Positions 35,328-48,720 of a DNA stretch of 64,000 nt are shown here, piece by piece. Source of the stretch: Cryptomeria japonica (lineage: Eukaryota > Streptophyta > Pinopsida > Cupressales > Cupressaceae); NCBI RefSeq assembly GCF_030272615.1, contig NC_081410.1, positions 256,479,533 to 256,543,532 on the forward strand, written 5' to 3'. The notes beneath the pieces are model-generated. The model ran no database searches and was not told the origin of the DNA. It saw only the letters and a list, made by a program, of their open reading frames with translations. The number at the start of each line of letters is the position of its first letter. The first letter of the stretch is position 1. The position numbers were made by a program, and so were the translations under genes.

Positions 35328-36178
35328 TTAACTACCAAAGATTCTGAAATACTTAACTGTAGGTGTATTGCCAAACCATAACTCATAAGGTGTCTTACCG
35401 ATTTCTCCTTTGATATGTACTCTATTGAATGTATAAACCGTTGTGCTCACTGCTTCTCTCCAGTAGATATGAGGTAGACTAGAATCCATCATCATTTTTC
35501 TAGCAACATCCAAGATAGTTTTGTTCATCCTTTCCACAACTCCAATCTGCTAAGGTGTCTGGGGAGCAGAAAATTGTTTTCTTATACCATGTTTCTCACA
35601 AAAGTTATTAAACTCACCGGATGTGAATTTACCACCATGATCTGACCTCAAACATTTAATCTGCAATCTTGTCTCAGTTTCCACTTTAGCCTTAAAGATT
35701 TTAAACTTTTCAAATGCCTCAGATTTTTCCTTTAGAAAAGTAGCCCACATCATTCTAGAATAATCATCAATGATTAGCATGAAATATCTATAACCTTGAA
35801 AACTTTTAACTCTAGCAGGGCCACACAAATTAGTATGAATAAGATCAAGAACATCATTAGATTTATCTTGTATACTCCTAAAGAGGTTCTGACTTATTTA
35901 CCCATTTGACATTCTTTACATAACGGATTATAGGGTTGCATAATCTTAGGTATATCCCTAACAGCCTTAGTTTAACTGATCTTCACAATGCAATCAAAAT
36001 TAACATGACACAACCTTTTATGCCATAACCAACTCTCATCAATTTGTGTAATCAAACATGTCTTCTCACCAGAGTTCAAATGAAATATATTACCTTTTAT
36101 CTATGTACCGATTGCAATCTACAAACCTGATTTGTTAATGATTTTGCATTTTCCATCCTTGAACTGTAATTGAAATCC
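35328..36178 (-). pseudogene. C1 integrase
   Basis: Minus strand. GAG-pre-integrase with WLWHKRLCHVNFD and CKECQMGK (about 36040-35900), then core blocks at 35828-35550: LIIDDYSRMMW (first Asp) and CLRSDHGGKF (second Asp). Block 35537-35328 has VVERMNKTI (Glu) and GKTPYELWFGNTP. The DDE triad is readable. In-frame stops separate the blocks (for example 35550 and 35328). Confidence 0.83.
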
Positions 36179-37579
36179 CTAATCCACCAATTGTCCTATA
36201 CTCAAAATATTATGCCTCAAACCTTCAACATAATAAACATTATCAGTATTGTTCTTACCATCCAATGATATAGTTTCTTTTCCTTTGATCATACATGCTT
36301 TGTCATCTCCAAATCTAACCAGACCCCCATCAAATTCCTGCAAAGATAGAAACTTCTCTTTATCTCCAGTCATATGATGTGAACAACCACTGCCAAATAC
36401 CCATTCATCCTTGTCTTCAGTTTTAGCAGTAAGTTCCTTCTCTTCAAGTACATTCTCTTCCAGTGCCAGAACATCTTCCTTGATAGCCAGGAACACCCAT
36501 TCCTTCCTATTGCCGGAACCACTAGCAGAGTCTTGTGTCGATTCATCATTAGAATCAGTAATGCCTTCCTCATCTGCTATGTAGCATGATTTGTCTATAT
36601 TTTTCATGTACTTATACTTGTTCTGATATCCAGGATTAGGCTTAAAAGATCTTCTAACTCTTTCTTCAAATCTTGAATTCCTTTCAGGACATCTAGATGC
36701 AAAATAACCAATCTTATTACATGCAAAACATTTAAAAGGTGCTTTTCCTTCATACTTACTTCCTACCAGTCCTTTAGGTACTCTTCTAGAAAATAGTGCT
36801 TCAAGTTGCTCAAACTCATCATCTTCTCTCTTCATATCTTCCAATTCCTTTGCATACAAAGATTTCCAATCTTGCTTACCGGTTGCAGATGTAGATGCAT
36901 GAAAAGCAGGTTCAATTTTCACAGCTCCAAAAGGTCCAAATTCTTTGAGCTCAAAAGCAGATAGTTTCCCAACCAGGGTATCTTTGTTGACAAATGTATT
37001 AGCCATTGTTCTCAACTCATTAATAGTAGTAGCCTTCATTTTGTAAGTCGGTGGTAGGGCTCTTAGAACTTTAGAAACAAATTCATCTTCGCTCAGAGTT
37101 CCACCACAACATTGAATTCTCATAACAATCTCATTTACCCTTTCCATGAATGCAGTAATCCTTTCATCTTCTTCCATCTTCAGGTTTTCATATCTCACCC
37201 GGTAACCATCAACTTTAGTAATCTTCACTATAGGGTCACCTTCATTAAGAGTCTCCAACTTGTCCCATATAGCCTTTCCAGATGATTTGTTCGTTAATCC
37301 CATTATTTGTTGATCAGAAAGTGCACACAAGAGGGCTTCTCTTGCTCTACAATCATTCTCAAGATCCTTATCTAGGTTTTCTAGAGGAGGATTGCTAGAT
37401 GTCGGATTATAAGGTGTGACACCATTCTATGTGATCTCCCAAATCTCCTTGTCGAGACATCTCATATGAGTCTCCATCTGAATTTTCCATATTTTGTAAT
37501 TTGTTCCATCAAGCCTAGGAATATCTCTCTGAAAGATAGCTCCAGAAGAACTGGATGAACTTGAACTATTAGTCGCCAT
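36179..37579 (-). pseudogene. C1 gag and protease start
   Basis: Minus strand start at 37579 (MATNSSS..., then LDGTNYKIWKIQME, the copia gag N-terminus). One TAG at 37427-37429 separates it from the 383-codon block 37330-36179. That block has the UBN2-type gag body, a zinc knuckle CFACNKIGYFASRCP in which the expected His is Tyr, and the protease motif as WVFGSGCSHHMTG, in which the catalytic Asp is Gly. So gag is nearly intact in length, but both the knuckle and the protease carry disabling changes. Confidence 0.85.
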
Positions 37580-37623
37580 AGGATCTTCTTCAAGTGGTTA
37601 ATATTTCTACAGAGGACCAAATC

Positions 37624-37634
37624 TCTGATACCAA
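37624..37634 (-). other. C1 primer-binding site
   Basis: The minus strand reads TTGGTATCAGAG, matching the common initiator tRNA-Met primer site of Ty1/copia elements, one or two bases inside the right LTR. Confidence 0.85.
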
Positions 37635-38236
37635 TTGTTAGACAATTCAAATAACTGGAAGACAACTGAGAGGGGGGGAGGTAAATCAGTTGTCACAGAT
37701 TATCAAAACCATTAGCAATTATAACTTTAATACCAGAACTCATAACATTACTACCAAAATGGCAGTTAAACCAATTAAGCATAAACAATAATCATAGAAT
37801 AAATACCATCCACATGACACCAAGATTTATACATGGAAAACCCAGTAAAGGGAAAAACCACAGTGGGAAGCCTACCCATAGTCAGATAATACTTCTGCAA
37901 TAAGTATGTGAATTATAATTGAGGGGCCTACACTTGCAAGAAGGCCAACAACCTAGAACATACTGCTCATCAAAAAAGGAGTATCACTGACTACATAGAA
38001 ATCCAGACTACAATCCGGAGAAGTGTTGAACTGCAAAAGATAGCATCTCCTATGCCTGAGTACAGTTTCGGTTAAGCTCAGTACCAGAGGACTAAATCCT
38101 CTTACATAAAACCTATTCAATCTCCAATGATGAACCAAATCCTCTACTTGAATGATATTACATTATTCACACATTACATCCCTTTCCATAACCATGATGA
38201 TCTACAATGAGATCTTACATCTATATATATACAAAC

Positions 38237-39461
38237 TGTAGCGTCCTAAAATTGTGACACTTGCAATTTCGACCGCATTTGGGTCTTCACGATGGCGATG
38301 CAACACGCAACCTGAATGGAGACCCCGAAACCTGATTATGACACTGAAAACTGCATTTTCTTGCACCCTGGCCTGAACCTCCTTTGCACCCTGCTGTCCC
38401 GGGAGGTGGGACCAGAGCGCCCAGCGCCCTGGTCCTTCAGGACCAGGGCGCCCAACGCCCTGGTCCCTGGGTCCTATTTTGGGCCCGGTCTCTTTTGGAC
38501 TTCAGGTCTTTATGTTTGCAAATTGGAAAATTATCTTTCTTGGTCGGCCTAAGGTCGGGAAAATCAGTCTATCAGCCCTAATTGACAAGTATATAAACTA
38601 CATTTTCCTCTTTCATTTGAGATGATGGAAAAGGCGTGGAAACTATACTCAAGCATTCAAGCATTCAAGCATTCCTTCAAGCAATTGATCATTTCAAGTC
38701 TCCATTCAAGGCTAAGTGTTGCATTCAAGACAAGGATTCAACCATTGAAGAGGAGATCACTCACAACATACTACTACAACATACAACATACAACATCTAT
38801 ACCTTCGCACATAAGGATACAAACATCCTTACAACAAGGTATTAGTACTTGTTTTACATTATAGACATTTACATTTACAGCATTGCTCATTTCTTGGTTA
38901 ATTCCAAAACTGGGGTTTGACCTAAAGGCAAACCCCTAATCCCTAACCCCCCAATCGTCTTTGCTTTTCTGTGTGTAGGTTGCAAGTACGCGGCTGAAGT
39001 TAAAGATCTGGAATCCTTGTGCAGAGACGAACAGATCCCCCTTCGTTTCGCGGATTTTTCGGAGGACCGTGGCGCTCGGGCGCCATCGTCCTGGCAACTT
39101 TCGCTCAAATTTGCAGGACAGCGCCGTATCGACATTTTACTGCTAGGTCCGCAGCTTCATACTGTATTCCTATCTCAGTTTATAAGCGAATCTTTCTCAC
39201 TTTCTATGCATTCCTAGCTTAATTCTTCTATGCACATTCTTTACAAAAGAGGGTAGCCTTGCTGTCATAACCCTTGAAACTCATTTAGCATCCAATCTTG
39301 CATTGCGTGGGATTGGATCTTGTGGGTTTTCAACCCCTCTTTTGAATGTAAAGTCTCTCCCCTAAGTGAAAACCATCAACCCTAGTGAATCTCCCTTCTC
39401 TCTCCTTGGAGTTGGAAGAGGGGAGAGCAACTAGGGTTCGATCGCGATTTTCCGCTTTACA
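38237..39461 (+). mobile_element. S2: solo LTR of a Ty3/gypsy-like element (1225 bp), duplication CAAAC
   Basis: Begins TGTAGCGTCC and ends GCTTTACA. CAAAC lies on both sides (38232-38236 and 39462-39466), and the uninterrupted C1 left LTR shows the empty site (ATACAAACCC). Its first bases resemble the start of the G3 LTR read on the minus strand (TGTAGCATCG). It carries two 27-bp palindromes at 38409-38435 and 38440-38466 and another GC-rich inverted repeat near 39066-39090. Confidence 0.92.
38409..38466. repeat. Two 27-bp palindromes in S2
   Basis: Arms GGACCAGGGCG and CGCCCTGGTCC around a CCCAA-type centre, in two copies separated by TTCA. The first has a single mismatch (GGACCAGAGCG). 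Confidence 0.9.
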
Positions 39462-40071
39462 CAAACCCTTGACCATAAACAATCAAGTCAGCCACCAGAT
39501 AATAAACCAATTACATAATTACAAAACTTGTCATCCTTATACCAAACAAATAGTATTCAACACATAAGACATCCCAAAAACATACCGAAAAGTCCAACCA
39601 ACATGTTATATTAAGGTCGGTCCATAACCTAGATCAATCGGGACCCAGTATAGGTCCACATGCTACAACAATGATCTCCATCTGCCAAGTCTCAAACATG
39701 ATCACCAACAACATCCTAAAACTCCACCAGAAGCTGCACCAACACCACTTATAAAATTCATCAAAGATCTTCATCAAAATCTCTACCGGTGAAACCCTCA
39801 CCGGAACCATAAGCCAAGCTTTTGAGCAAAAAGGATAGCATCTAATCACCAGACCAAAACCAACTGAGTGAATATGAACATGAGTATCATGAATAACTCA
39901 ATTCCATAAACAAATCCAGAGCCTACTAGATCATGCCAGATCCAAACCAACCAGAAACTACTCAACCTACGAGGACCAGAAGGGTGTTGGTAAAGCATCC
40001 AAACAGCTAGTATTGGCATCAATGACAAAACATCAATGCAATACATAATCAATTCCTCCAAATGGCCAATA

Positions 40072-41343
40072 GATCCCATGGTCTTCCTTATTGAATTTCT
40101 AAGCAGAATTAATGCATTCTTTATGTGTAAAAGAGAGGGGAACATTCAAAGGAATTGTCCTATTCTTGTCAAACGTAAACCCCCATCCGAATCTAAGGGT
40201 AATTCTGAATACCCGATGCAACCTATTGGTGTATCATCCACCCCTCTTCAGTTTCTACCTAATATCACAGAGGGTAATCAAGGCCGTATTTTGAAAAGGC
40301 TTAATGTCCTTAAAGATGCAATGAAGGTTGTGGTTAACACTCTTCCTATTAATCTTCTTGTTCTTGATGAAGACATTAAGTTTAGGAAGTTTATAGCTAA
40401 CCCCCTCCCTCAATCAGTCATTGTGGTGTTGCTCCCTCAAATTAGAGATCCCAAAGAGGATAATTTTGACTAGTTTGTGCAACCAAGAAGTCACAAGGTC
40501 AAGAGAAAGAATGCTTAAAAACTTGCCCTTGAGAAGATCAAGGGCTCTAGGGTTTTCATGATGGAGGTGACCCGCTAATTTGAGGAGCACCCATAGGTTG
40601 TTCAATCCACCATTCCAATAGATTATGATTCTCATGTTCTATTGTTTGTGGCTCGTTTCATTAAATAAAATAATAACTCCATTGTCAAGTCTATTGTTAA
40701 GTGTATTGAGGAAAGGAGATGCTCTAGTATGAATTTGAGCAAAGTTGCTAGCCTGAATGCTCCCATGGGGGGCTCAGATTCCCTAAAATTAACTAATAAG
40801 TTTGACATTCTTGTTAAGCCTCACTCTAAGGTGTTCCAAGATGGCAAGGGTAACAAGGCTTCCTCTTCCATGGTGGTATTCAAACTACCTATTCCCCTTA
40901 GAGTGATGCTAACACTTCTCTAATTACGGATAATCTAAAAATTAAACTTAACAATGAAGCATCCTTTTTTGATGTTATTACTATGAACCCCCTTATTATA
41001 AACATGGCTTCTAACAAATCCCATGACTTAGCCATTATTCCCTATGACAAATCCAAGATGAGCCTTTGTGAGGAATTCACTGAAGCCCAACTTGTTGATT
41101 CATACTTGGAAATTGGGTCCCTGTCTAGTGATTCGATCACTAAAGATCAACATAGCATAAGTCAGGATTAGGTTAAGGATTCCAAAAATGAAAAGTGTGT
41201 AATTTTGATTCCTACTGGAATGGTCTCTTTACTGAGGTTAAAAGAAAGAGGGGAAGGCCTAAGTGAAAATAATTCCCCCTACCTAAGAAGGAACTCCCTA
41301 AGTGCTTCAACAACTTTAAAGTTGCCAAAGATATCATCAATTA
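40072..41343 (+). pseudogene. LINE ORF1, C-terminal part with zinc knuckle
   Basis: Continues the ORF1 frame after C1: FMCKREGNIQRNCPILVKRKPP is a degenerate zinc knuckle (first Cys replaced by Phe and His by Asn). A Lys/Ser-rich tail follows in blocks 40729-40923 and 40983-41171 with stops and shifts. In the family this region binds RNA. Confidence 0.72.
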
Positions 41344-41540
41344 ATGTTTCTCATGGATTTTAACTTCATATCTTGGAAAATTAGGGGACTTGAATCCCCA
41401 GACAAGAAATATGTGGTCAAGCGGTTTCTTAGCCAACACAAAAATATTGACATTATGTTACTGCAAGAAGTAAAAACTACTAAATTCACTCTGGAAGTTA
41501 ATCTCAAATACATATGGAGAGATGCAATTCAATTCTCTAC
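41344..41540 (+). pseudogene. LINE ORF2, start of AP-type endonuclease
   Basis: About 66 codons from 41344: FNFISWKIRGLESPDKK and NIDIMLLQEVKT match the start of plant LINE endonucleases (SWNIRGL...LLQE). The catalytic Asn of SWN is Lys here. The frame is cut at 41540 by G3. Confidence 0.82.
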
Positions 41541-43198
41541 TGTAATGGATGAAAATGGAACCAAGCAAACTAAAACCTAATCCCACTCTCATACACACAT
41601 TGGAATACGAAAGAGCCTAAGGAGATGATTCACTTTGACTACGTATCACAAGAGAGAGAGTCAAGGAATATCTTTAGGGTTTGTATTCCTTTGCTGCTAT
41701 GAAGAGGAGATGTGCCAAATGTAATGAAATGATCAACTATGCTAGGAGATGAGCAAAGATGCAAATATAAACTGAAAACACTAAAATTTACAGACCTAAA
41801 ACTGAGAGATTGAGTATACAGAAGGAAAAGGAACTTAGAGGTGCACCTGCCACTAAAATTTGAGGCTGACTTAGTAGGACCAGGGCGCCACACCTTGGTG
41901 TTTGATACTGTAGAGAGTTGTACTTCTGAAAATTGTTATCTGAGAGTCTGCATTGCTAAACTGCCACCAAAAATTGCAAAACATAGAGGATCAAGGTGCC
42001 ACACCCTGGTCCTAGACCAGGGCACCACGCCTTGGTCTTAGAAAACTAAGATCTACCTCTGAGATTGGGTCTGCGCCTATCTTTTTTGTCAGTTCTGAAG
42101 ATTGTGTGTCCGTTGGATTCCTGCACCTACACCTGCAACTTGAAAAATGTTTTCTAGGTGGCTCTATGGGGATTTGACTTAGGAAAACCCCTTGCTTTGG
42201 TGATTTCCACCTCCACAAATAGTTGATAATGTATTGAAAATGTGTGTGCAAGAACCTTGCGTGTATGCAAGATCCTAAATGAACAAGAAAGTAAATCTAG
42301 AGTTCTACCCTATGCTTGGAGAGTAAACCCTAAATGAGTGTAAATGTAAATGTAAATGATTCAAATCATAAATTCAATAATGGAGCTAAAGAATAAATGT
42401 AAATCTGAAAATAAGTGCTATGAAACTCATACAAAGATATGAAAATAACATGAAACCATACCAAACCCTAAGGGAGAGATACAATCCAATCAACAGTCGG
42501 TGATCTCCTATTATTCTTCAATATCTTCAAATATTCAAATGATGAAAATGGTTGATGTAGACTTGATATATGCTTGATTTTTTGATTGAAGACTTCACAT
42601 AAACCTGCACTTTCACTTCATAAGAGGCTCCTTGAAATTTGCTAGATGGATCCTTCAAATTAAGAAAGGAAAGGCTATATGTATGAAACCCTAACTTTGT
42701 TTTTAATCATAGGCCGATCTAGAATCAATATAATTCCTCAATCCTTTGGATTTAAACATAAAAATACCACCAAAACATGCTCCCAAAATTTGGGGAGAAA
42801 AAGTAGGGACCCGGAGGAATCATCATGGTCCGACCAAAATTTTCCCAAATTTTTAGGGAAGCAAGGTATCGTGATTCTAAAGTCAATTCTAGAAGGATGT
42901 GATGATTCAAGGTGTTTATGTTTGTGAAATCGGTCCTCGAAGGTCAAAATAGGACATAATTAGGGTTTTTGATGAATTAATTAATTAAGAGAATAAAATT
43001 AAAAAGGGGCACACTTAAGGTTAAGGGCCCAATTTTATGATGTGTAGAATGATAAAAGAGGATTTTAGGTTTAATTAAATCAATTAATTAAATGCTTAAA
43101 GGGAAATTGAAATGCAAGATGCAACACACTAAGGCAGGTGCTAACCTAAGTGTGGAATTGTACCACCCAATTAAGGGTATACAATTTACGATGCTACA
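41541..43198 (-). repeat. G3 3' LTR (left copy, 1658 bp)
   Basis: On the minus strand it begins TGTAGCATCGTAAATTG and ends CCATTACA. Directly inside is the purine tract (plus strand TTTAGCCCCCACTTTAG, 43199-43215). It contains palindromes of the S2 type at 41878-41903, 41988-42012 and 42014-42038. Confidence 0.85.
41878..42038. repeat. Three palindromes in G3 left LTR
   Basis: Arms of the type GACCAGGGC...GCCTTGGTC around an ACCAC centre. The right LTR has counterparts at 56764-56786 and 56876-56926. Individual bases differ between copies, mostly by transitions. Confidence 0.8.
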
Positions 43199-44804
43199 TT
43201 TAGCCCCCACTTTAGCGGTCATATGACACTATGTGCATATGCAAACTAACGTATAGAAAAGTAAACATTTATGAAAAAGGATATATCCATAAGGTGTCAG
43301 ACGAAGACCCTAGTGGCATTTGTAGTACACTGTTAGGAACCATATCCTACAAAACCACATTTGTTAGATAAAATCACAAAATCACCTAAATGCTTAAAGG
43401 AAGTGATAAAATTCAAGAGTAGCTATATGCCCCCCCTATTTCGGTTTGCTAATTAGTCAGTTGAAATAGGGTATCATGTTTACCACATCGAATTGTGAAG
43501 GAAAAATTGATGATAAATGCTCAGAGAAAGGTTTGATACAAGATCAAAACTAGCAGAGAATTACTTGGTAAGAAAGAGAACTAAGCCATAATTCCAACAC
43601 AACCAAGAGTGTGAGAATTGGAGCTCTCTAACACAAGATGAAAGATTAAGCAAAAAATAAAGAGTATGGAAAATAATTACCTTTTAAATTGTGAAGGAGG
43701 AAGAGATCATTATCCAAAGAAATCCTCCTTTGAGAATAGAGGGAATATTTGATAAAGATAACATCTTTAGTGAGAGGATAAGAAAAATAAGAATACACAC
43801 TTTCTCCAATATTTAAGAAAAAGTGGATTCTTAGTGAAGGACTGTGCACTTTCACTAAGGAGAGATTATTTATGAAAGATGTATTATTTCAAACAAATAA
43901 TAGTTCCTAACAAGGAACACACATTTTCTTACGCTATAAATTACATCAAATGAAAAATGCAACTCAACAAAGGAAAGTTGAATTATTGGAGAAAGAGATA
44001 GAAGATAGAAGTATCACCCTTTTACCCCAAGCATAGAGGCAAAGACATCAAAGAGGGGTCATTTATAAAAGGAACACTCTTCTAAAAGAAAGAAAGAGAT
44101 CCTCATTAGGGATAAACATGTCCACTTGACATAGAAGGGTTCATTATAATAGAACCACTCAATGAAGAAAAGAATTTGATGAATGATTAGAGACTTCCAT
44201 CACCAAGGAAGAGGTCCCAATTAAGGATATGTATTTAAGATCCTCACTAGGGATACTTGCTCCAATACACCTCTACAATCGATAAGAGATACTTAAAGAA
44301 GACACTACTTCACGAAATGAAAACTTTTAATCTTAAGAAGGAGAGACATTTGAAATGATTCTTTCCCCCATACAAAGAGACAAGAGATGGGACAAAAATA
44401 GGCTATTATATTGCTTCCAAAGTATGATTGCACGTGAAATTGTACTATCATGAATGACAATGAGCCCCCAATGGGTAAGCTACCAATGTCACATGGTAAA
44501 GAGAAACATAATAGCCACTAATGTTATTTAAATATAGGAATGGAGGATTTGAATATGACCTATGAAATGCTCTACACTCAATGAGAGAAAAAAAATGTAT
44601 AAGATGATGAGTATTGGAATGTCTTGATCAAGAAAATAGTTTCTAGTAGGAGAAGAATAGGCCGCTAAGTCACAATCCTCTTGCACACAAATTTTCTCAT
44701 ACATAGAGGAAAAATTAGGAGAGGGACAAATATAATTCATTAGGGCCTTGTTTCTAGAATAGAGGATATTATAATGAATAGAAGATAAAGCCACATAAGT
44801 GGGA
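43199..44804 (-). other. G3 3' internal region, no recognised gene
   Basis: Purine tract next to the LTR, then AT-rich sequence with repeated words such as GATCCTCA(T/C)TAGGGATA and GGAAGAGGTCCCAATTAAGG. No pol motifs were seen. C2 interrupts it at 44804. Confidence 0.45.
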
Positions 44805-47368
44805 TATTAGACACAATGTACCACTGAGAGGGGGGTGAATCAGTGGTTCTCAACTTTTTCTCTTTAACTAACTTATGTGTGTATACCAGATATGGAATCT
44901 AATATAATGAAGACATATTGATTATTGGGGAGACTAATCACAAGTGCAATCACACATAAAGGGACATCACATAACACTATCATGTATGAGGAAAACCCAA
45001 GATGGGAAAAACCTTGGTGAGCAATGTTGTTGGAGTAACTGCTCCAATCCACCCTCACAATCAAATCTTTGTTACAATGTTTAGGGTACCAACCCAAGGA
45101 GCTACAACCCCTGATTTAGGGCACCAACCCCTAACTTGTTTATGGGCTACAACCCAAAGGAGCTACAACCCCTGCACTGAGCTACAACTCAGTGATATCA
45201 ATGATAGCATCAAATACAAAAGTAATTATTATGTTACAAGTGAATCTTGTAACCATTTCATATACCTTACTCTATCGGTGAGACACCTTCTCTGCTACAC
45301 CAGTACACCTCTCTCTTTGTTGTTGCTGCTTTACCGGTTCACCTCTGTGTGTGTTGGTTATCACTTCTTTCAGTTGCCCCATTGCTCTCCATCGGTACAA
45401 CACTCATCCGGTTTTATGTTTGCCTTCTTTGCAGTTACCTTTTATTCTTCTCTGCCGGTATAGACACTACTGGTTCAACATTTCTACCGGTTTAACACTT
45501 CAACCTCGTTCTCCCTCACGCTCAGTCTCTTCTCTATCTCCTTGATGAGCACTTGACTAATCTACATGCAACAACACTATCTTCTTCTGTTCAGTATCTC
45601 TTAACAATCTCTTTAGCTTACATATTTATAGCCCAGTCTTCCCGCCAAAAACCAATTCAAATCACAAGTGGTTAGCATTTTCTCCACTGATCATGAGGCA
45701 CATTGAATCCAATCAAATCTGATCGGAACACAACTCAAAGATGTCTACCTGCACATATCCACCATTTTCGTGCCTTCAAGAAAATGCCTTCCTATTTCAG
45801 CAACCTGTAATCAATATGTCGACACACCCCTTGGTTAATCACCATTAATGGCACGATAAATTTCCTCAACAACTTTCATCTACATCTAGACAATCTGCAT
45901 CGATCAGTGCATACCATGGATATGGTCAGATCCATCCTATCTCGAGCTACAACCCCTCTGCAATCATCCCTTGAGTTTCACAAAGACCATTAATGTTGGA
46001 CCAACTGCCAACTACCTCATCGATACTGTACATCGACCTATGCAAGTTCACCACTTCACCTCTATGTGGCATCACTGTCGATATCCACCTTGGCACACTA
46101 CTCTATCGATTCATCTTAGTCATCGACCACCCACATAATCAGTACACACATATAGGTTCATTGAACCTACCGACACAAATCACCTTGTCGATTATCCTTC
46201 ATGCCATCACCTTTTCTATCTTGTCGATGTGACCCTTATGTCTACTCTTCACTGCTCTATCGGGGAAACACCTCTATGAATATGTTCACTTGCCGACACC
46301 ATAGCAACTAATGACAACTCTCCTTATCCTTTAGTTTGCTGCATTCCTCTTTATCAGGTGAGAACCTTATCTTCCTTGTCTCTTCTCTGATGTTTCAACG
46401 GTTGAAATAACATGTCAACTATCACCAATGCAGATACCGGTAGATATGTCTGCCGATGGACAACATACTTTCCTTCTTTCCAGGGAGACACATTGATGAC
46501 ACCAAGTCATCACACTCCAACTGTTTTGCATCAACCTTCCTTCAGCATCTCGGTATCACCATGTATATTCCTGTAAACACACTAGCATCCTTCTTCATCA
46601 AACTGACTCTCCTCTCAATTGGTTTGTTAAGATGACAAACACACCATCTCAACATCTCATTCTTCCTTCAATGTCCCAATAGCACACCTTGTTTTCACTT
46701 GCTTATCCAGTGTGCATTTCTGATGTCATGCTCTGGAGGCTTCCTCATCTTCCACTTGTATTTTTGGTCTCTGCATTCAATCACCTGTCTATCTCAGGGA
46801 ATCATTCTGTCGGTACAAGTGTGACATTATTGAGGACAGGATACATCTTCAACATGACATATGTCCCAGTGGTTTTCCATATGTCATCCTGCACACAGAG
46901 GCAACATACATTGTTAACCTATCACCTATCCTGTGATAGCTTCTTCATCTGGTGGGAGTCCTACTAGTTAGCCTTATACTCGCAATCTGGTGGCCTACTC
47001 ATACTTCACCTCTAGTGTTGATGTGATTCAAATAACATTCCACCTCTTCATCACAATCAATAGCCCATCACGTAGTCTCTTCATTTTAGTTGTATGCAAC
47101 ACCATATCAACAACCCTTTTACTGAGTGGTCACTTTATTGCACCTATAGCATACCGGTACACACTGGTTTCTTCCTTCTGCATGAAGATGGTCACCTAGT
47201 TGTCACCAATGACAACACATCAACTCTTCTCCCATATTGGTCCATATTCTATTCCGGTTGACATCAAACTCTTATGCCAACAACCTCTTGTTCAATAGTT
47301 GACATCAATGTCAGTGATACCGGTAACATCCTATACCGGTTGACATCAATGACAATATAATGCCAACA
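44805..47368 (-). repeat. C2 3' LTR (left copy)
   Basis: Plus strand TATTAGACAC (TG changed to TA) to TGCCAACA. Rich in ACCGGT/CCGGT words (for example about 45330, 45485, 46436, 47154, 47320 and 47333). Confidence 0.9.
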
Positions 47369-48720
47369 ATCTCCCCCTTTGGCATTGATGTCAACACCTG
47401 TATTACCCAATATTATACAATATCTTTCTCCCCCTTTGACAACAATGGCAAAGGGAACTATTAGGATAACATTCCTCCTTGTATCTATCGGGTACTGACA
47501 GAAATCTTTCTCCCCCTTTTTACCGGGTGCATCTCCCATTTTGAAGATTATGCACAACATCATCTCAAACAACAACACTTGAGATGGAAAGTTCAGGTAC
47601 CAAACAACCCTTAGCAACACACATCAGTCCTTCACTTTCTTTCGCTCAGAACCAGTTGAGGAATGAATTCCTTCTCTTGTGTATGTGGTCCTACCGGTTT
47701 GCCAGACTTCTCTTACTTTCAACTGATGACCCATAGTTGGTATTATTAAGCATCTGCTTGATCTTCTTCTGTGTTCAGTATATCTAATATCAATTTTAAG
47801 ATACAACTTTGAACTCCCCCTGAAACACAGATCTCTAGTCTTCATTTTTCATCTACCAGATCCTCAACCGGTACTCACCTCTATACTTGTAACATCTACC
47901 ATCATGACCACACTGCCAACTGCAGGTCACATATCCAACCGATTGACCAAAAAATATGTATGCACATAAGGTTAGCTACCGGACCAATACATGTCATTCA
48001 GGTCCTTTCTAATAACACCTGAGACATAACCACATCCATCCAGGCTACCATAGTTACTGCAATGATCTCTCAACTCATTGACTTACATAACCTGCAACAC
48101 TGATCAACATTCGTGCTAGTAACATGCTATACATACCGATCTCTTATCTCTATTGGGACACTTTCCTCTTTACCTTTATCTCCTGGTTCCAATTACCTTT
48201 GCTACCATTCATTTCACTTGTAGCAGTAAACCATCTTTCATGTGTAGTCAAGGCAGTAACTACACACACACTTCCATCACATTTTCTTCCTCTTACCGGC
48301 AACAGCATGTTCATCTCCTTGTCCACATTTAACCGAGGGGTGAATGATCTAATCAGAATTTAGCTCCCCCTTATACATGTATCTCCTTTAAGCCATAGGA
48401 GATATCACTAGTGCATTGAATGCACAATACCGGTCCATGATCTTATCTTCCGACTTTTTCCTCCATGTCTACTTGATTTCTTTCCTTTCCACATCTATAG
48501 TCTTGGGAGCAGTGTTAACCTTCTTCACCTCATTGGTCCTCTCTCTACAGGCAATGATATAGTAGCATACAATGTCCATGCCAATCTCATGATTGGGGAA
48601 CCTTCTAACATACTAGTTTGCTCTTCCCTTTCTGATCATGCCATTGTGGCTGGTTACTGGTTTCCTTGAATTCCTTGATTTTGCAAGAACAATTCTCCTC
48701 TCATTCCAAGTAGGTCTATG
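47369..48720 (-). other. C2 3' internal region
   Basis: Purine tract (plus strand ATCTCCCCCTTTGGC) at 47369-47383 beside the LTR. The rest, where pol would lie in a full copia element, has several CTCCCCCT tracts and CCGGT words but no pol motif. Confidence 0.55.

Larger units (their letters stand above)
31762..40071 (-). mobile_element. C1: Ty1/copia retrotransposon, full structure, decayed coding
   Basis: LTRs 31762-32971 and 37636-40071 (1210 bp and about 1206 bp after removing S2) flank gag-pol on the minus strand in copia order: gag, protease, integrase, RT, RNase H. Primer-binding site TGGTATCAGAG lies next to the right LTR, and a purine tract GAAGGGGGAGAT next to the left LTR. GATCC lies at both outer borders (31756-31760 and 40072-40076), with one extra T on the left, as a probable target duplication. 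The insertion lies in LINE ORF1 within the DEDP codons, and the LINE frame continues across it. Confidence 0.9.
37636..40071 (-). repeat. C1 5' LTR (right copy), interrupted by S2
   Basis: Begins TGTTAGACAATTC at 37636; ends GGCCAATA at 40071 (CA to TA change). S2 with its duplication occupies 38237-39466. Confidence 0.87.

Noticed and set aside
47264-47620. 118-codon minus-strand ORF in C2
   Set aside because: It overlaps the LTR/internal border and the purine tract and has no family motif.
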